From Rhodopseudomonas boonkerdii (GTDB taxonomy: Bacteria; Pseudomonadota; Alphaproteobacteria; Rhizobiales; Xanthobacteraceae), in the NCBI RefSeq assembly GCF_021184025.1, contig NZ_CP036537.1:5423001-5487000 (forward strand): a stretch of 64,000 nt of DNA, read 5' to 3'. Positions 43,430-51,820 of this stretch are shown here, piece after piece (position 1 is the stretch's first letter; the number at the start of each line of letters is the position of its first letter). The notes beneath the pieces were generated by a model. It worked only from the letters and a program-made list of their open reading frames with translations, ran no database searches and had not been told where the DNA came from. Position numbers and translations under genes: made by a program.

Positions 43430-45466
43430 ATGGCAAAATCCGTTCGCAAGATCACCCTCAGTCAGTCCAGGGATATCCCCTTCAACCGGCTGGTGCTGAG
43501 CCAGTCCAATGTCCGACGTATCAAAGCGGGCGTCTCGATCGAGGAGCTTGCGCAAGACATCGCTCGGCGCACGCTGCTCCAGAGCCTCACCGTCCGGCCG
43601 GTTCTCGACGATGGCGGCGCCGAAACCGGCATGTTCGAAATCCCGGCCGGTGGGCGGCGCTATCGCGCGCTCGAACTGCTGGTCAAGCAGAAGCTGCTCT
43701 CGCGCAACGCGCCGGTTCCCTGCGTCATCCGGACCGATGGCCTCGCCGAGGAGGATTCGCTCGCCGAGAACATCCAGCGGGTCCCACTTGAGCCCCTCGA
43801 TCAGTTCCGCGCCTTCCGCGATCTCGTCGAGAAGGGGAGGACCGAGGAGGAGGTTGCAGCCGCTTTCTTCGTAAGCGTGTCGGTGGTCAAGCAACGGCTC
43901 CGGCTCGCCGCCGTCTCGCCAGCGCTGCTCGACGTCTATGCCGAAGACGGCATGAGCCTCGACCAATTGATGGCGTTTGCGGTCAATCCGGACCACGAGC
44001 GCCAGCAGCAGGTATGGCAGGCGGTGCAGCGTTCGCACAACAAGGAGCCGTATTACATCCGGCGTCTGCTGACCGAAGGCGCCGTGCGCGCCTCCGACAA
44101 GCGCGCCCAGTTCGTCGGAATCGAGGCCTATGAGGCCGCAGGCGGCGACATCATCCGCGATCTTTTTCAGCAGGATGACGGCGGTTGGCTGCAAGAGCCG
44201 ATGCTGCTCGACAGGCTCGTCGATGAGAAGCTGGAGCGTGAGGCGGGCAACATCCGCTCCGAAGGCTGGAAATGGGTCGAGGTTGCCGTCGATTTTCCTT
44301 ACGGCCACATCTATGGTCTACGCCGCATCGCCGGCGAGGCCGTTGCGATGACCGACGAGGAGGTTGCGGCGGCTGAAGCGCTGCACGCCGAGTATGAGCG
44401 TCTCGAGCAGGACCATTCCGAGATCGACGTCCTTCCTGAAGGGGGCGATCAGCGCCTTGGCGAGATCGAGACGGCCCTTGACGAACTCGATGAGCGGCCC
44501 GTCCAGTACGATCCTGACGAAATCGCGCGCGCGGGTGCCTTCGTCAGCATCGACGCGTCTGGCGCGCTTCGGGTCGAGCGCGGCTATGTCCGTCCCGAGG
44601 ATGAGCCGGCAATTCCGCAGGCGGAGGGAGAAGCTGAGGCCGAGCAGAGTGCCACCCCAGCGGCAACCTCTGCCTCCGGAGATACGACCGAAGGGCAGAC
44701 ATGCACCTCGGCAAATACCGAGGCGCCCGATCAGGAGGAAGGCATCAAGCCGATCCCTGACCGGTTGATGACCGAACTCACAGCGTACCGCACTCTGGCC
44801 TTGCGCGACGCGCTCGCAGGGGACCCGGACGTTGCGTTCCTGGCGGCACTGCACGCGCTTTGCCTGAAGCTCTTCTACCGCTACACGCCCGAGTCCTGCC
44901 TCGACGTGGATGCGAAGAGCGTCGTCTTCGGCAGCCAGGCGCCAGGCCTCGGCGATGCCACGATCGCCAAAGCCGTCGACCAGAGGCACCGGCAGTGGTC
45001 GGCGCAGTTGCCGCGTGAATCGGCCGAGCTCTGGGACGCGCTCACGAGCTTCGATCGGGACAGCCGCGATGCCCTGTTCGCACATTGCATCGCGCTGAGC
45101 GTCAATGCGGTGTACGAGCCCTCGAATCGGCGCCCGCGTGCGCTGGACCACGCCGACCGCCTCGCTGAGGCCATCGGGCTCGATATTGCCGCCGCCGGCT
45201 GGTCGCCGACCGTCGACAACTATTTCGGGCGGGTCACCAAGGCGCGCATCTTGCAAGCCGTCCGAGAAGTCAAGGGAGAGACCGCGGCTCAACTCATTGA
45301 GCACCTGAAGAAGGGCGAGATGGCGGAGAGGGCGGAAGAACTCCTTACTGGCTCGGGTTGGCTTCCGGAGCCGCTGCGCACGCCTGGTCGCCCCTCCAGC
45401 GCGACATCATCTTCGCCTGAATCTGGCCCGATTTCCCCGCCGCTTCGGGGGAGGACGCGCCAGTGA
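43430..45466 (+). CDS. ParB/RepB/Spo0J-like protein, long form
   Basis: A 678-residue protein, twice the length of usual ParB. The N-terminal ParB-like nuclease-fold domain (~10-110) has the SLxxNIQR-like element EDSLAENIQRVPLEP (arginine box of CTP-binding ParB). The helix-turn-helix region is ~115-165 (TEEEVAAAFFVSVSVVKQRLRLAAV). The C-terminal ~400 residues are an acidic linker (~300-440) and a helical domain of unknown role. No ParA is next to it. It may bind element DNA as a partition or regulatory factor. ATG at 43430, with CGAGGAG 9 bp upstream. Confidence 0.85.
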   Translation: MAKSVRKITLSQSRDIPFNRLVLSQSNVRRIKAGVSIEELAQDIARRTLLQSLTVRPVLDDGGAETGMFEIPAGGRRYRALELLVKQKLLSRNAPVPCVIRTDGLAEEDSLAENIQRVPLEPLDQFRAFRDLVEKGRTEEEVAAAFFVSVSVVKQRLRLAAVSPALLDVYAEDGMSLDQLMAFAVNPDHERQQQVWQAVQRSHNKEPYYIRRLLTEGAVRASDKRAQFVGIEAYEAAGGDIIRDLFQQDDGGWLQEPMLLDRLVDEKLEREAGNIRSEGWKWVEVAVDFPYGHIYGLRRIAGEAVAMTDEEVAAAEALHAEYERLEQDHSEIDVLPEGGDQRLGEIETALDELDERPVQYDPDEIARAGAFVSIDASGALRVERGYVRPEDEPAIPQAEGEAEAEQSATPAATSASGDTTEGQTCTSANTEAPDQEEGIKPIPDRLMTELTAYRTLALRDALAGDPDVAFLAALHALCLKLFYRYTPESCLDVDAKSVVFGSQAPGLGDATIAKAVDQRHRQWSAQLPRESAELWDALTSFDRDSRDALFAHCIALSVNAVYEPSNRRPRALDHADRLAEAIGLDIAAAGWSPTVDNYFGRVTKARILQAVREVKGETAAQLIEHLKKGEMAERAEELLTGSGWLPEPLRTPGRPSSATSSSPESGPISPPLRGRTRQ

Positions 45467-45552
45467 GCAAATGCGAAGCGGCCATGCCAGATGCAGAGCA
45501 TCCGCGCGAAGATGTAACTCTCCCCGACGAGCCGCTGGTCGCGGCCGAATAA
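45463..45552 (+). CDS. 29-residue small ORF coupled to parB
   Basis: GTG at 45463 overlaps the ParB stop by 4 bp (GTGA), and the frame runs to TAA at 45550-45552. The peptide begins MSKCEAAMPDAEHPRED and is acidic. The overlap is a typical mark of translational coupling, and this spot is otherwise a gap between two genes. The frame is short, so chance remains possible. Confidence 0.4.
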   Translation: MSKCEAAMPDAEHPREDVTLPDEPLVAAE

Positions 45553-45576
45553 GTCAGCACAAGCACCGATTTCGAA

Positions 45577-45606
45577 GGCCTGCCGTCAGCGGCGGGCCAT
45601 CTTTTT
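45577..45606 (+). terminator. hairpin with T-run just upstream of the toprim gene
   Basis: Nine-base stem GGCCTGCCG / CGGCGGGCC (one T-G wobble) with a TCAG loop, then ATCTTTTT. It ends only 15 bp before the toprim ATG at 45621. It could be a terminator of the parB unit or an attenuator. Confidence 0.45.
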
Positions 45607-45620
45607 GGTGGGGATCAGTT

Positions 45621-46667
45621 ATGTCAACCCAAGCATCCGATCTCGCCCGCCGGCTGGCCGAGCGGGCCGAACTCGTCTGCCGGCGCTATCTTTCCAATGG
45701 CCGGCGCGTTGGCCGCTATTGGGTTGTCGGTGATGTTCACAACACGCGCGGCCGGTCCATGTTCGTTCGGCTGTGCTCACGTCATGGGGGCAAGGGAGCG
45801 GCCGGCAAGTGGACGGATGCCGCGACCGCTGAACACGGCGATCTGCTCGATATCATCAGGGAAAGCTGCGGCTTTGTTGAATTCCGCGATGTTCTTGCCG
45901 AGGCGCGGCGTTTTCTCAGCCTGCCGCAGATTGAGACGGGATCCACATCGTCGATCCGACGCGTTCCCATGGGCTCGCCTGAATCGGCTCGGCGCCTGTT
46001 TGCCATGTCCATGCCCATTTCTGGCACGCTTGCAGAAACATACCTTCGGACGCGGGGCATTTTGGGCTTGCATGAGACCGCGAGCCTTCGCTTCCACCCG
46101 CGCTGCTTCTATAGGCCGAATCAACACCTGCCGATGGAGACATGGCCGGCCCTGATTGCCGCTGTCACCACGCTTGACGGCACCGTCACTGGTATTCACC
46201 GCACTTGGCTCGATCGCTCGGGTCGGAGCAAGGCGCCGATCGACACGCCACGCCGCGCGATGGGCCTCTTGCTTGGCAACGCTGTTCGATTCGGCATCAC
46301 CCATGACGTGCTCGCTGCAGGCGAAGGCATCGAGACTATGCTCTCCCTGCGCTTTGCGCTCCCGAGCTTGCCCATGGCATCAGCGCTATCGGCCAACCAT
46401 CTCGCCGCCATGCAACTGTCTCCGAGCCTAAGCCGGCTCTATATCGCCCGTGATGCCGATGCGGCCGGAGAGGCGGTCACATCCGCACTGGCACAGCGTG
46501 CCAGAGCAGCCGGTATCGAGGCGATCCCACTATCGCCCAGGCTCGACGACTTCAACGAGGATCTGCGCACCTTCGGCGTCAATGAGCTCCGGGCAGCTCT
46601 TCGCATTCAGCTTGCGCCTGCGGATGTCGTCCGATTCTCGCCGTCGGCGTTCGCGATCACGGCATGA
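45621..46667 (+). CDS. toprim domain-containing protein
   Basis: A 348-residue primase-like protein of the DUF7146/toprim type common on rhizobial plasmids. N-terminal ~70 residues resemble the zinc-free lead domain (GRRVGRYWVVGDVHNTRGRS). The toprim fold is ~230-340, with the catalytic GEGIETMLSL Glu and RDADAAGEAV Asp-x-Asp pair. It may act in element DNA replication or as a primase in transfer. The ATG at 45621 gives the family start; the frame from 45471 is run-on. Confidence 0.85.
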   Translation: MSTQASDLARRLAERAELVCRRYLSNGRRVGRYWVVGDVHNTRGRSMFVRLCSRHGGKGAAGKWTDAATAEHGDLLDIIRESCGFVEFRDVLAEARRFLSLPQIETGSTSSIRRVPMGSPESARRLFAMSMPISGTLAETYLRTRGILGLHETASLRFHPRCFYRPNQHLPMETWPALIAAVTTLDGTVTGIHRTWLDRSGRSKAPIDTPRRAMGLLLGNAVRFGITHDVLAAGEGIETMLSLRFALPSLPMASALSANHLAAMQLSPSLSRLYIARDADAAGEAVTSALAQRARAAGIEAIPLSPRLDDFNEDLRTFGVNELRAALRIQLAPADVVRFSPSAFAITA

Positions 46668-47004
46668 GTGCCTGCGCCTCGCCATCAGCGTCGACAACCG
46701 ATCTAGGTGAGGCCACGTCGTGAGAGGGCCGCGCCCGGCCTTCTAGAGGGCGATCGGACGGCAGGCGGGCCGGACCGGCAATGGCAGGGCGCGACTATTT
46801 TCCGCCGGCGGCCGTCTCCGCCTAAATCCATCGATCAGTCCATCCCGCCTTTGCATCGCGAAGCAAAATAGCCGCGCCCAGCCATCCTCCGCTGTCGCTT
46901 CGGCCCTCCGCGTTGCTCCGGGTTCTGGTCCGGCCCGCCCGCCGCCTGAGTGATCGCCACGAAGGCCGCGATGGTCGCGGCCGATCCACGGAGGGCATCG
47001 TCCC
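46668..47004. other. intergenic region upstream of DUF2493 gene
   Basis: 337 bp with no supported gene; it holds a ~100-bp leader (next entry) that is repeated upstream of the DUF736 gene. Confidence 0.5.
46885..46985 (+). promoter_or_regulatory. leader repeat, copy 1 (upstream of DUF2493)
   Basis: The stretch TCCTCCGCTGTCGCTTCGG at its left and ATCGCCACGAAGGCCGCG (46953) plus ATGGTCGCGG at its right recur upstream of the DUF736 gene in nearly the same spacing to the start codon (52 vs 54 bp from ATCGCC to ATG). Confidence 0.6.
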
Positions 47005-47940
47005 ATGACCGATCGTGACGACACCGAATTTGAATCGCAGCATGGTTCATCCCAGCTTCACCACGTTCTGACCGAACTGCAACTCTACGGTTACCGACCA
47101 TTCACCGACGAACCCGATCCGAGGCCCCTTCCCGAAGCCAAGTCGATCGCCGGCGCTGTCGCCGACATCTTCGATGCCTTCGTGGCCACCCTGAGTGACA
47201 GCCGCATGGAGCCGGACTTGGAAGACCTGCTCTGGTCGACGGTCAATCTGTTCCATCGAGCCGTCAACCGGATCGAGCGCCAGCTCGACAGCAATGAGCA
47301 GGTACAGCGCGCAAGTCAACACGAGCAGGATGGCTCCGAAGTGCGGTCGGTCGAACTCGAGCGGCTCATCACGGAAGGGCTTTCCCTGATCGAACGCCGC
47401 AATTGCATGGAGCTGTTCCGCGAACAGGCCATCGCACAATTCGAAATCCACACTGGTTCGCTGTGGCGCCCGCGATCCGGGTCACTCATTGACCATCGCT
47501 CGGTCACCTCCGCGGTGATCGACTCCAGAGACTTTCTCGCCGCAAAGCGTCGCGCCGAGACTGAGGTGCTTGTTCCGGTCGGACCCAAGGTCGCACTGAC
47601 CGGAGGCCTCGACTTCGATGACCATCATCTGATCTGGGATCGCCTCGACAAGGTTCACGCCAAGCACAGCGACATGGTTCTGTTGCATGGAGGCTCACCG
47701 AAGGGCGCCGAGCTGATTGCAGCCAAGTGGGCGACGAACCGCAAGGTTCCGCAAGTCGCATTCAAGCCGGATTGGTCGAAGCACGCCAAGTCGGCACCAT
47801 TCAAGCGCAACGATCTCATGCTGACGATGATGCCAATCGGCGTCATCGTGTTCCCGGGAACGGGAATTCAGGAAAATCTCGCCGACAAGGCGAGGCGGAT
47901 GGGAATCCCGGTCTGGAAATTTGGCGACAGCGGCGCATAG
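47005..47940 (+). CDS. DUF2493 domain-containing protein (SLOG-like)
   Basis: A 311-residue protein. The N-terminal ~175 residues are helical; the C-terminal DUF2493/YspA-like SLOG-Rossmann domain (~195-305) has VALTGGLDFDDHHLIWDRLDKV, LLHGGSPKGAELIAAKW and FPGTGIQENLADKARRMGIPVW. SLOG folds bind nucleotide-type ligands; the role on plasmids is unknown. It shares a duplicated leader with the DUF736 gene. Confidence 0.82.
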   Translation: MTDRDDTEFESQHGSSQLHHVLTELQLYGYRPFTDEPDPRPLPEAKSIAGAVADIFDAFVATLSDSRMEPDLEDLLWSTVNLFHRAVNRIERQLDSNEQVQRASQHEQDGSEVRSVELERLITEGLSLIERRNCMELFREQAIAQFEIHTGSLWRPRSGSLIDHRSVTSAVIDSRDFLAAKRRAETEVLVPVGPKVALTGGLDFDDHHLIWDRLDKVHAKHSDMVLLHGGSPKGAELIAAKWATNRKVPQVAFKPDWSKHAKSAPFKRNDLMLTMMPIGVIVFPGTGIQENLADKARRMGIPVWKFGDSGA

Positions 47941-47968
47941 CGCCGCGATCGCGTCTAGCGCCTCATGA

Positions 47969-47990
47969 CGTGCTCGCTACTGCGAGCACG
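47969..47990 (+). terminator. intrinsic-type terminator after DUF2493 gene
   Basis: Perfect 9-bp stem CGTGCTCGC / GCGAGCACG with a 4-base loop, 28 bp after the stop. A TTTTTT tract occurs about 20 bp later, not directly adjacent. Confidence 0.5.
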
Positions 47991-48835
47991 CTTCAAAAGA
48001 TCAGGCGCTTTTTTAACCCTTCCGACTATCGCCGTCATACGCGACCTCCGTCTGTATCCGTACGGCCTGCATTGAAGCCTCTGTGCGATTGCCAAGTGCT
48101 GTCTCCATTGAAAGGCGCCTGTCGAGACCCGATCGGGCTTGAACGCGTCTTCGATTGCGCTCGCGGCCACGACCAGAGCAGCCTGCAACCTTCGCCTCCG
48201 TATCGATTGCTTCGAACGTTACGCGCGGTGACATCAGGTCGATCCGATAGTTGGGCCTTCCTCGCAGCACTTCGTAACCATGACTATCGCTTCTGCGCGC
48301 TTTGTGCTGGATCGGAGCCAGCTCGCAGGCGCTCATGTTCAGCGAGTGATCCGCCCACTTTACTGCATGTTCTCTCTCTTCCCCCTGAAAACAAGCCACC
48401 TCTCGTATCGTACGACCGATGCCAGTCACGTCTCCTCTCAATGTTGTTCAGCACGCGAACACCTCGCCTCTTTGATGGCTTGATCTGGCCGAAGACCGGC
48501 TGCGCCTCGACCGTCTGAGACGCAACGCCAGTCTTGCGACTTTCTTCCCCTGGGCTAAAGCCCATTCCTCGCGAGACATATGTGGACGCCCCCTCCGGGG
48601 GAAGAAGAAAAAGGAAGCATAAGTGCAGTTTCGATCAGGTGCTACCATATGTCCGGCCTCTCAAAGACGGCGCATACGGCCGCGGGCCCTGAATGAGTCC
48701 GCGTATCAGGTCCCTTTCAAGAAAGCGCGCCATGATGCGCAATCTCGCGAACGGTCTGTCCTGATACGTGGGTCAGATCGACTGCATCACTTCCCTTGCA
48801 CCTCTCCCGAAGCCGTTAATTGCTTCCCTTACCGG
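47991..48835. other. region without a supported gene
   Basis: About 850 bp between the DUF2493 terminator and the IS110 transposase. No frame shows family motifs or good composition; a CCCC-TCCGGGG hairpin near 48590 is present. It may be degraded coding DNA and the flank of the IS. Confidence 0.4.
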
Positions 48836-49870
48836 TTAGCCAGCCGCGACAAGACTCGGCCTAAACTGCTGACCACGTGTCAAGACCGCCCAAGCCACCC
48901 GCGCCATCTTGTTGGCCAAAGCCACGGTCACAAGACGTGCGGGCTTCTTCTCGAGCAGCGATCGCGCCCACTCCGAGAGCCAACTTCCATCCTTGATGCG
49001 GGCGGACCTGACGACTGCGGTGGCGCCGACGACCAGCAGTGTGCGTATATATTGGCTGCCCATCTTGGTGATCCGGCCGAGCCGATCCTTGCCGCCAGAG
49101 GAATTTGCTCTGGGCGTAAGTCCGAGCCAGGCGGCGAAGGCTCGCCCCGATTCGAAGTAAGCCGGATCGGGCACGGTCGCAGCGATCGCGGTCGCCGTCA
49201 CGATGCCGACGCCAGGAATGCTCGCCAACAGCTTGCTTGCGGCGTTGCTGCGATGCCAAGCGAGGAGTTCGACATCGAGCCGGCGGATCTGCTTGTCGAG
49301 CAGGCCGACCTGTTGCGTCAGACAGCGGACGACCGTTCGCGCGACCTCTGGGATCGGACATTCATCCTCGCCGGCCTTGAGCACTTCTGCCACCAGGGCT
49401 GCTGTCTTGGCCAGACCAAGTCCTGTCACGAGGCCGAATTCGGCGAGATGCGAGCGGATGGCGTTGACCAACATGGTACGCTGGCGCACGAGCATCGATC
49501 GCGCGCGATGAACCATTTGGATGGCTTGCTGTTCTGTCGTCTTGATCGGCACAAACCGCATAGTTGGTCGTTCTACCGCCTCGCAAATTGCTTCGGCGTC
49601 CGCCGCGTCGGTCTTGCTGCGCTTGACGTATGGCTTCACGTAGTGGGGTGCCATGAGTTTGACCTCATGGCCAAGCTCGCTGAGTGCTCGCCCCCAATAA
49701 TGCGCCGTACCGCAGGCTTCAATTCCGATCACGCCCGGTTCGAGCTTCGCAAAGAAAGCCAGCACTTCGGACCGCCGCAATTTGCGACGGACGACAGGCT
49801 CACCAGAATCGTTGACTGCGTGAACTTGAAAGATGTGTTTCGCGATATCCAGTCCGATTGTCAGCGACAT
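48836..49870 (-). CDS. IS110-family transposase
   Basis: A 344-residue DEDD transposase of the IS110 family. N-terminal DEDD motif set: GLDIAKH (Asp8), GIEACGTAH (Glu ~60), KRSKTDAADAEAI (Asp pair ~100). The C-terminal transposase_20 domain has LLASIPGVGIVTATAIAA and AWLGLTPRANSSGGKDRLGRITKMG with the conserved Ser. Full length, so probably active. The ATG at 49870 (MSLTIGLD) is the family start. IS110 elements lack terminal inverted repeats, so the ends were not set; the right end must lie near 49870-49972. Confidence 0.9.
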   Translation of the reverse strand: MSLTIGLDIAKHIFQVHAVNDSGEPVVRRKLRRSEVLAFFAKLEPGVIGIEACGTAHYWGRALSELGHEVKLMAPHYVKPYVKRSKTDAADAEAICEAVERPTMRFVPIKTTEQQAIQMVHRARSMLVRQRTMLVNAIRSHLAEFGLVTGLGLAKTAALVAEVLKAGEDECPIPEVARTVVRCLTQQVGLLDKQIRRLDVELLAWHRSNAASKLLASIPGVGIVTATAIAATVPDPAYFESGRAFAAWLGLTPRANSSGGKDRLGRITKMGSQYIRTLLVVGATAVVRSARIKDGSWLSEWARSLLEKKPARLVTVALANKMARVAWAVLTRGQQFRPSLVAAG

Positions 49871-49972
49871 ATGCGGTCCCTTTCGAGTGAGCCTGTCTTC
49901 AATATCTATGCTCGGCCTGAATTGGGCCGAGGGAAGGGCGTCCACATATTCAAGAAAGTCGCAAGCCATGGC

Positions 49973-50063
49973 GTCCTCCGCGGTGCTTCGGCCCTTGCGG
50001 GTGCGTCGCCGCTCGTCATTCGGCCTGGTCATCGCCATCGAGGCCGCGGTGGTCGCGGTCCGA
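49973..50063 (+). promoter_or_regulatory. leader repeat, copy 2 (upstream of DUF736)
   Basis: GTCCTCCGCGGTGCTTCGG followed at 50031 by ATCGCCATCGAGGCCGCGG and TGGTCGCGG, matching copy 1 upstream of the DUF2493 gene. It starts right after the IS110 flank. Confidence 0.6.
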
Positions 50064-50084
50064 AACAACGCAAGGAGACTTGAT

Positions 50085-50405
50085 ATGGCTACCATCGGTT
50101 CGTTCAAGAAGGTCGGTAACGATTTTCAGGGAGAGATCGTCACGCTGAGCCTGCAGGCCAAGGGCGTCCGCATCGTCGCCGAGCCCAATCGCTCCAACGA
50201 CAACGCTCCGAGCCACCGCGTCTATGTGCGCCGGGCCGAGATCGGGGCAGCATGGTCGAAGCGCTCTGAGGAGGGTCGCGACTATCTCTCACTCAAGCTC
50301 GACGATCCCTCCTTCAACTCGCCGATCTACGCCAACCTGTTCGATGACGAAGGCGGCGAAGGCTACACGCTTCTCTGGTCGCGGCCGCGCAAGAGCGCCG
50401 ACTGA
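50085..50405 (+). CDS. DUF736 domain-containing protein
   Basis: A 106-residue protein of the DUF736 family: MATIGSFKKVGNDFQGEI at the N-terminus, RRAEIGAAWSKRSEEGRDYLSLKLDDPSF in the middle and ANLFDDEGGEGYTLLWSR at the end. Almost always found on rhizobial plasmids and islands; function unknown. AAGGAG lies 11 bp before the ATG. The longer frame to 49833 is run-on through the IS110 gene. Confidence 0.9.
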   Translation: MATIGSFKKVGNDFQGEIVTLSLQAKGVRIVAEPNRSNDNAPSHRVYVRRAEIGAAWSKRSEEGRDYLSLKLDDPSFNSPIYANLFDDEGGEGYTLLWSRPRKSAD

Positions 50406-50419
50406 GACCGCTTCGAGAA

Positions 50420-50447
50420 GCCCCGCCCGGCACTCGCCGGACGGGGC
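50420..50447 (+). terminator. terminator after DUF736 gene
   Basis: Stem GCCCCG-c-CCGGC / GCCGG-a-CGGGGC with an ACTC loop, 15 bp after the stop, followed by CTGTCTTCC rather than a clean T-run. Confidence 0.55.
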
Positions 50448-50884
50448 CTGTCTTCCACTGCTAAAAGCAAGAATTGCCAAGCCGCTGTCTAGAGTTGTTC
50501 TCGGATGCATCTGCTGGCATTTCCGCGCGGTCCGCCCGCTAATCCCTCCATTCGTTTTCGCGAAGGAGTTTGGGTCTCGACGTACAACAATCGCCGATCC
50601 AATTTCTAGGCATGCACCTACCAGGCTTTTCCTGGCACTGCTCGTAGCTGATACGATCATCGCGCATCTGCGGATAAGCTCGCAGCCGCGTACGGCGTTC
50701 ATCGAACCGGATAGTGCAATCAGACATGCAACAAGCTGCCGAAACCATTCATGATCCATAGTCCATTGGCCGAAGTAAAAGGATTGATTAACCTTACGCG
50801 TCAAAAAGAGTCGTCCTTACGGCAAAGTAAAAGCGCTTGTTGGCAGGTTAACCGCATTCATTGCCCCATTGTGGAGTGGGGTCT
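50448..50884. other. region without a supported gene
   Basis: About 440 bp between the DUF736 terminator and the methyltransferase gene. No frame has recognisable motifs. G+C is lower than in the element core; this may be the edge of the element or an older insertion boundary. Confidence 0.4.
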
Positions 50885-51820
50885 ATGGCTAAAAGTTCGG
50901 TACGTGTTGCGGCTACCTCGCCAAATAAATTATTCTTCGGGGACAATCTCGAAATACTTCGCCGGCAGATCAAGGACGAAAGCGTTGACTTTGTTTATTT
51001 GGATCCGCCGTTCAACAGCCAAGCTCGGTATAACGTCCTATTCAAGAGCCCGGTTGAAGAGGTCACCTCCGCGCAGGTTGGCGCTTTCTTAGACTTTTGG
51101 TCATGGCACACGGGAGAAGCTGAGGCTGCCTACCACGAAATCATGACTCACGTCGGCGGGCCAACCGCAACGTTTGTATCTGCTTTGAGGTCCGCTCTCG
51201 GCGAGAGCGATATGATGGCCTACTTGGTGATGATGGCCCAGCGACTCGTAGAGTTGCGCCGCGTTCTCAAGCGGACCGGCTCCCTCTACTTGCATTGCGA
51301 TCCGACCGCCAGCCACTACCTGAAAATCTTGCTCGATGGAATCTTTGGGCCAGACAAGTTCCGAAGCGAGATTATTTGGAAGCGAACGAGCGCCCACAAT
51401 TCGGCGAAGCGGTGGGGGCCGATTCACGATGTCATCCTCTTTTATAGTGCTTCCGACGAATTCACGTGGGAGGATGTTCATCAGTCATACGATCAGGAAT
51501 ACATCAATTCATTCTTCGTGCATGAAGACCCAGATGGCAGGAAGTGGCGACGAGCCGACCTGACAGGCGCCGGGACGCGCAACGGCGAGAGTGGAAAGCC
51601 ATGGCGGGGCATCAACGTTAGCGCCAAGGGCCGCCACTGGGCGGTGCCGCATGGCGAGCTTGATCGGCTCGATGCGGCCGGAAGGATCCACTGGCCGCTG
51701 AAGCAGGGAGGCGTGCCTCAGCGCAAGCGTTACGTTGACGAGTTGCCTGGAATGCCCCTCCAAGACCTCGTGCTGGACATCAAACCGGTTCACAATGTCG
51801 GGCAAGAGCGTCTCGGTTAA
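50885..51820 (+). pseudogene. DNA methyltransferase, C-terminally truncated
   Basis: A 311-residue remnant of a beta-class (type III-like) site-specific DNA methyltransferase. Catalytic motif IV VYLDPPFNSQARYN is at ~40, with FFGDNLEILRRQ before it and TGSLYLHCDPTASHYLK after. In this class the SAM-binding motif I (DPFCGSGT-type) follows near the C-terminus, but the frame stops at VHNVGQERLG, just where family members continue with the YPTQKP segment, so motif I is missing and it should be inactive. GGAG sits before ATG 50885. Its break point coincides with the start of the GHKL remnant. Confidence 0.75.

Noticed and set aside
44318..45304. 328-codon minus-strand frame
   Set aside because: Antisense to the ParB-like gene.
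48623..50083. 486-codon plus-strand frame
   Set aside because: Antisense to the IS110 transposase, which has the DEDD motifs.
50289..50804. 171-codon minus-strand frame over DUF736 and the following gap
   Set aside because: Overlaps the well-supported DUF736 gene on the other strand and has no recognisable motif.
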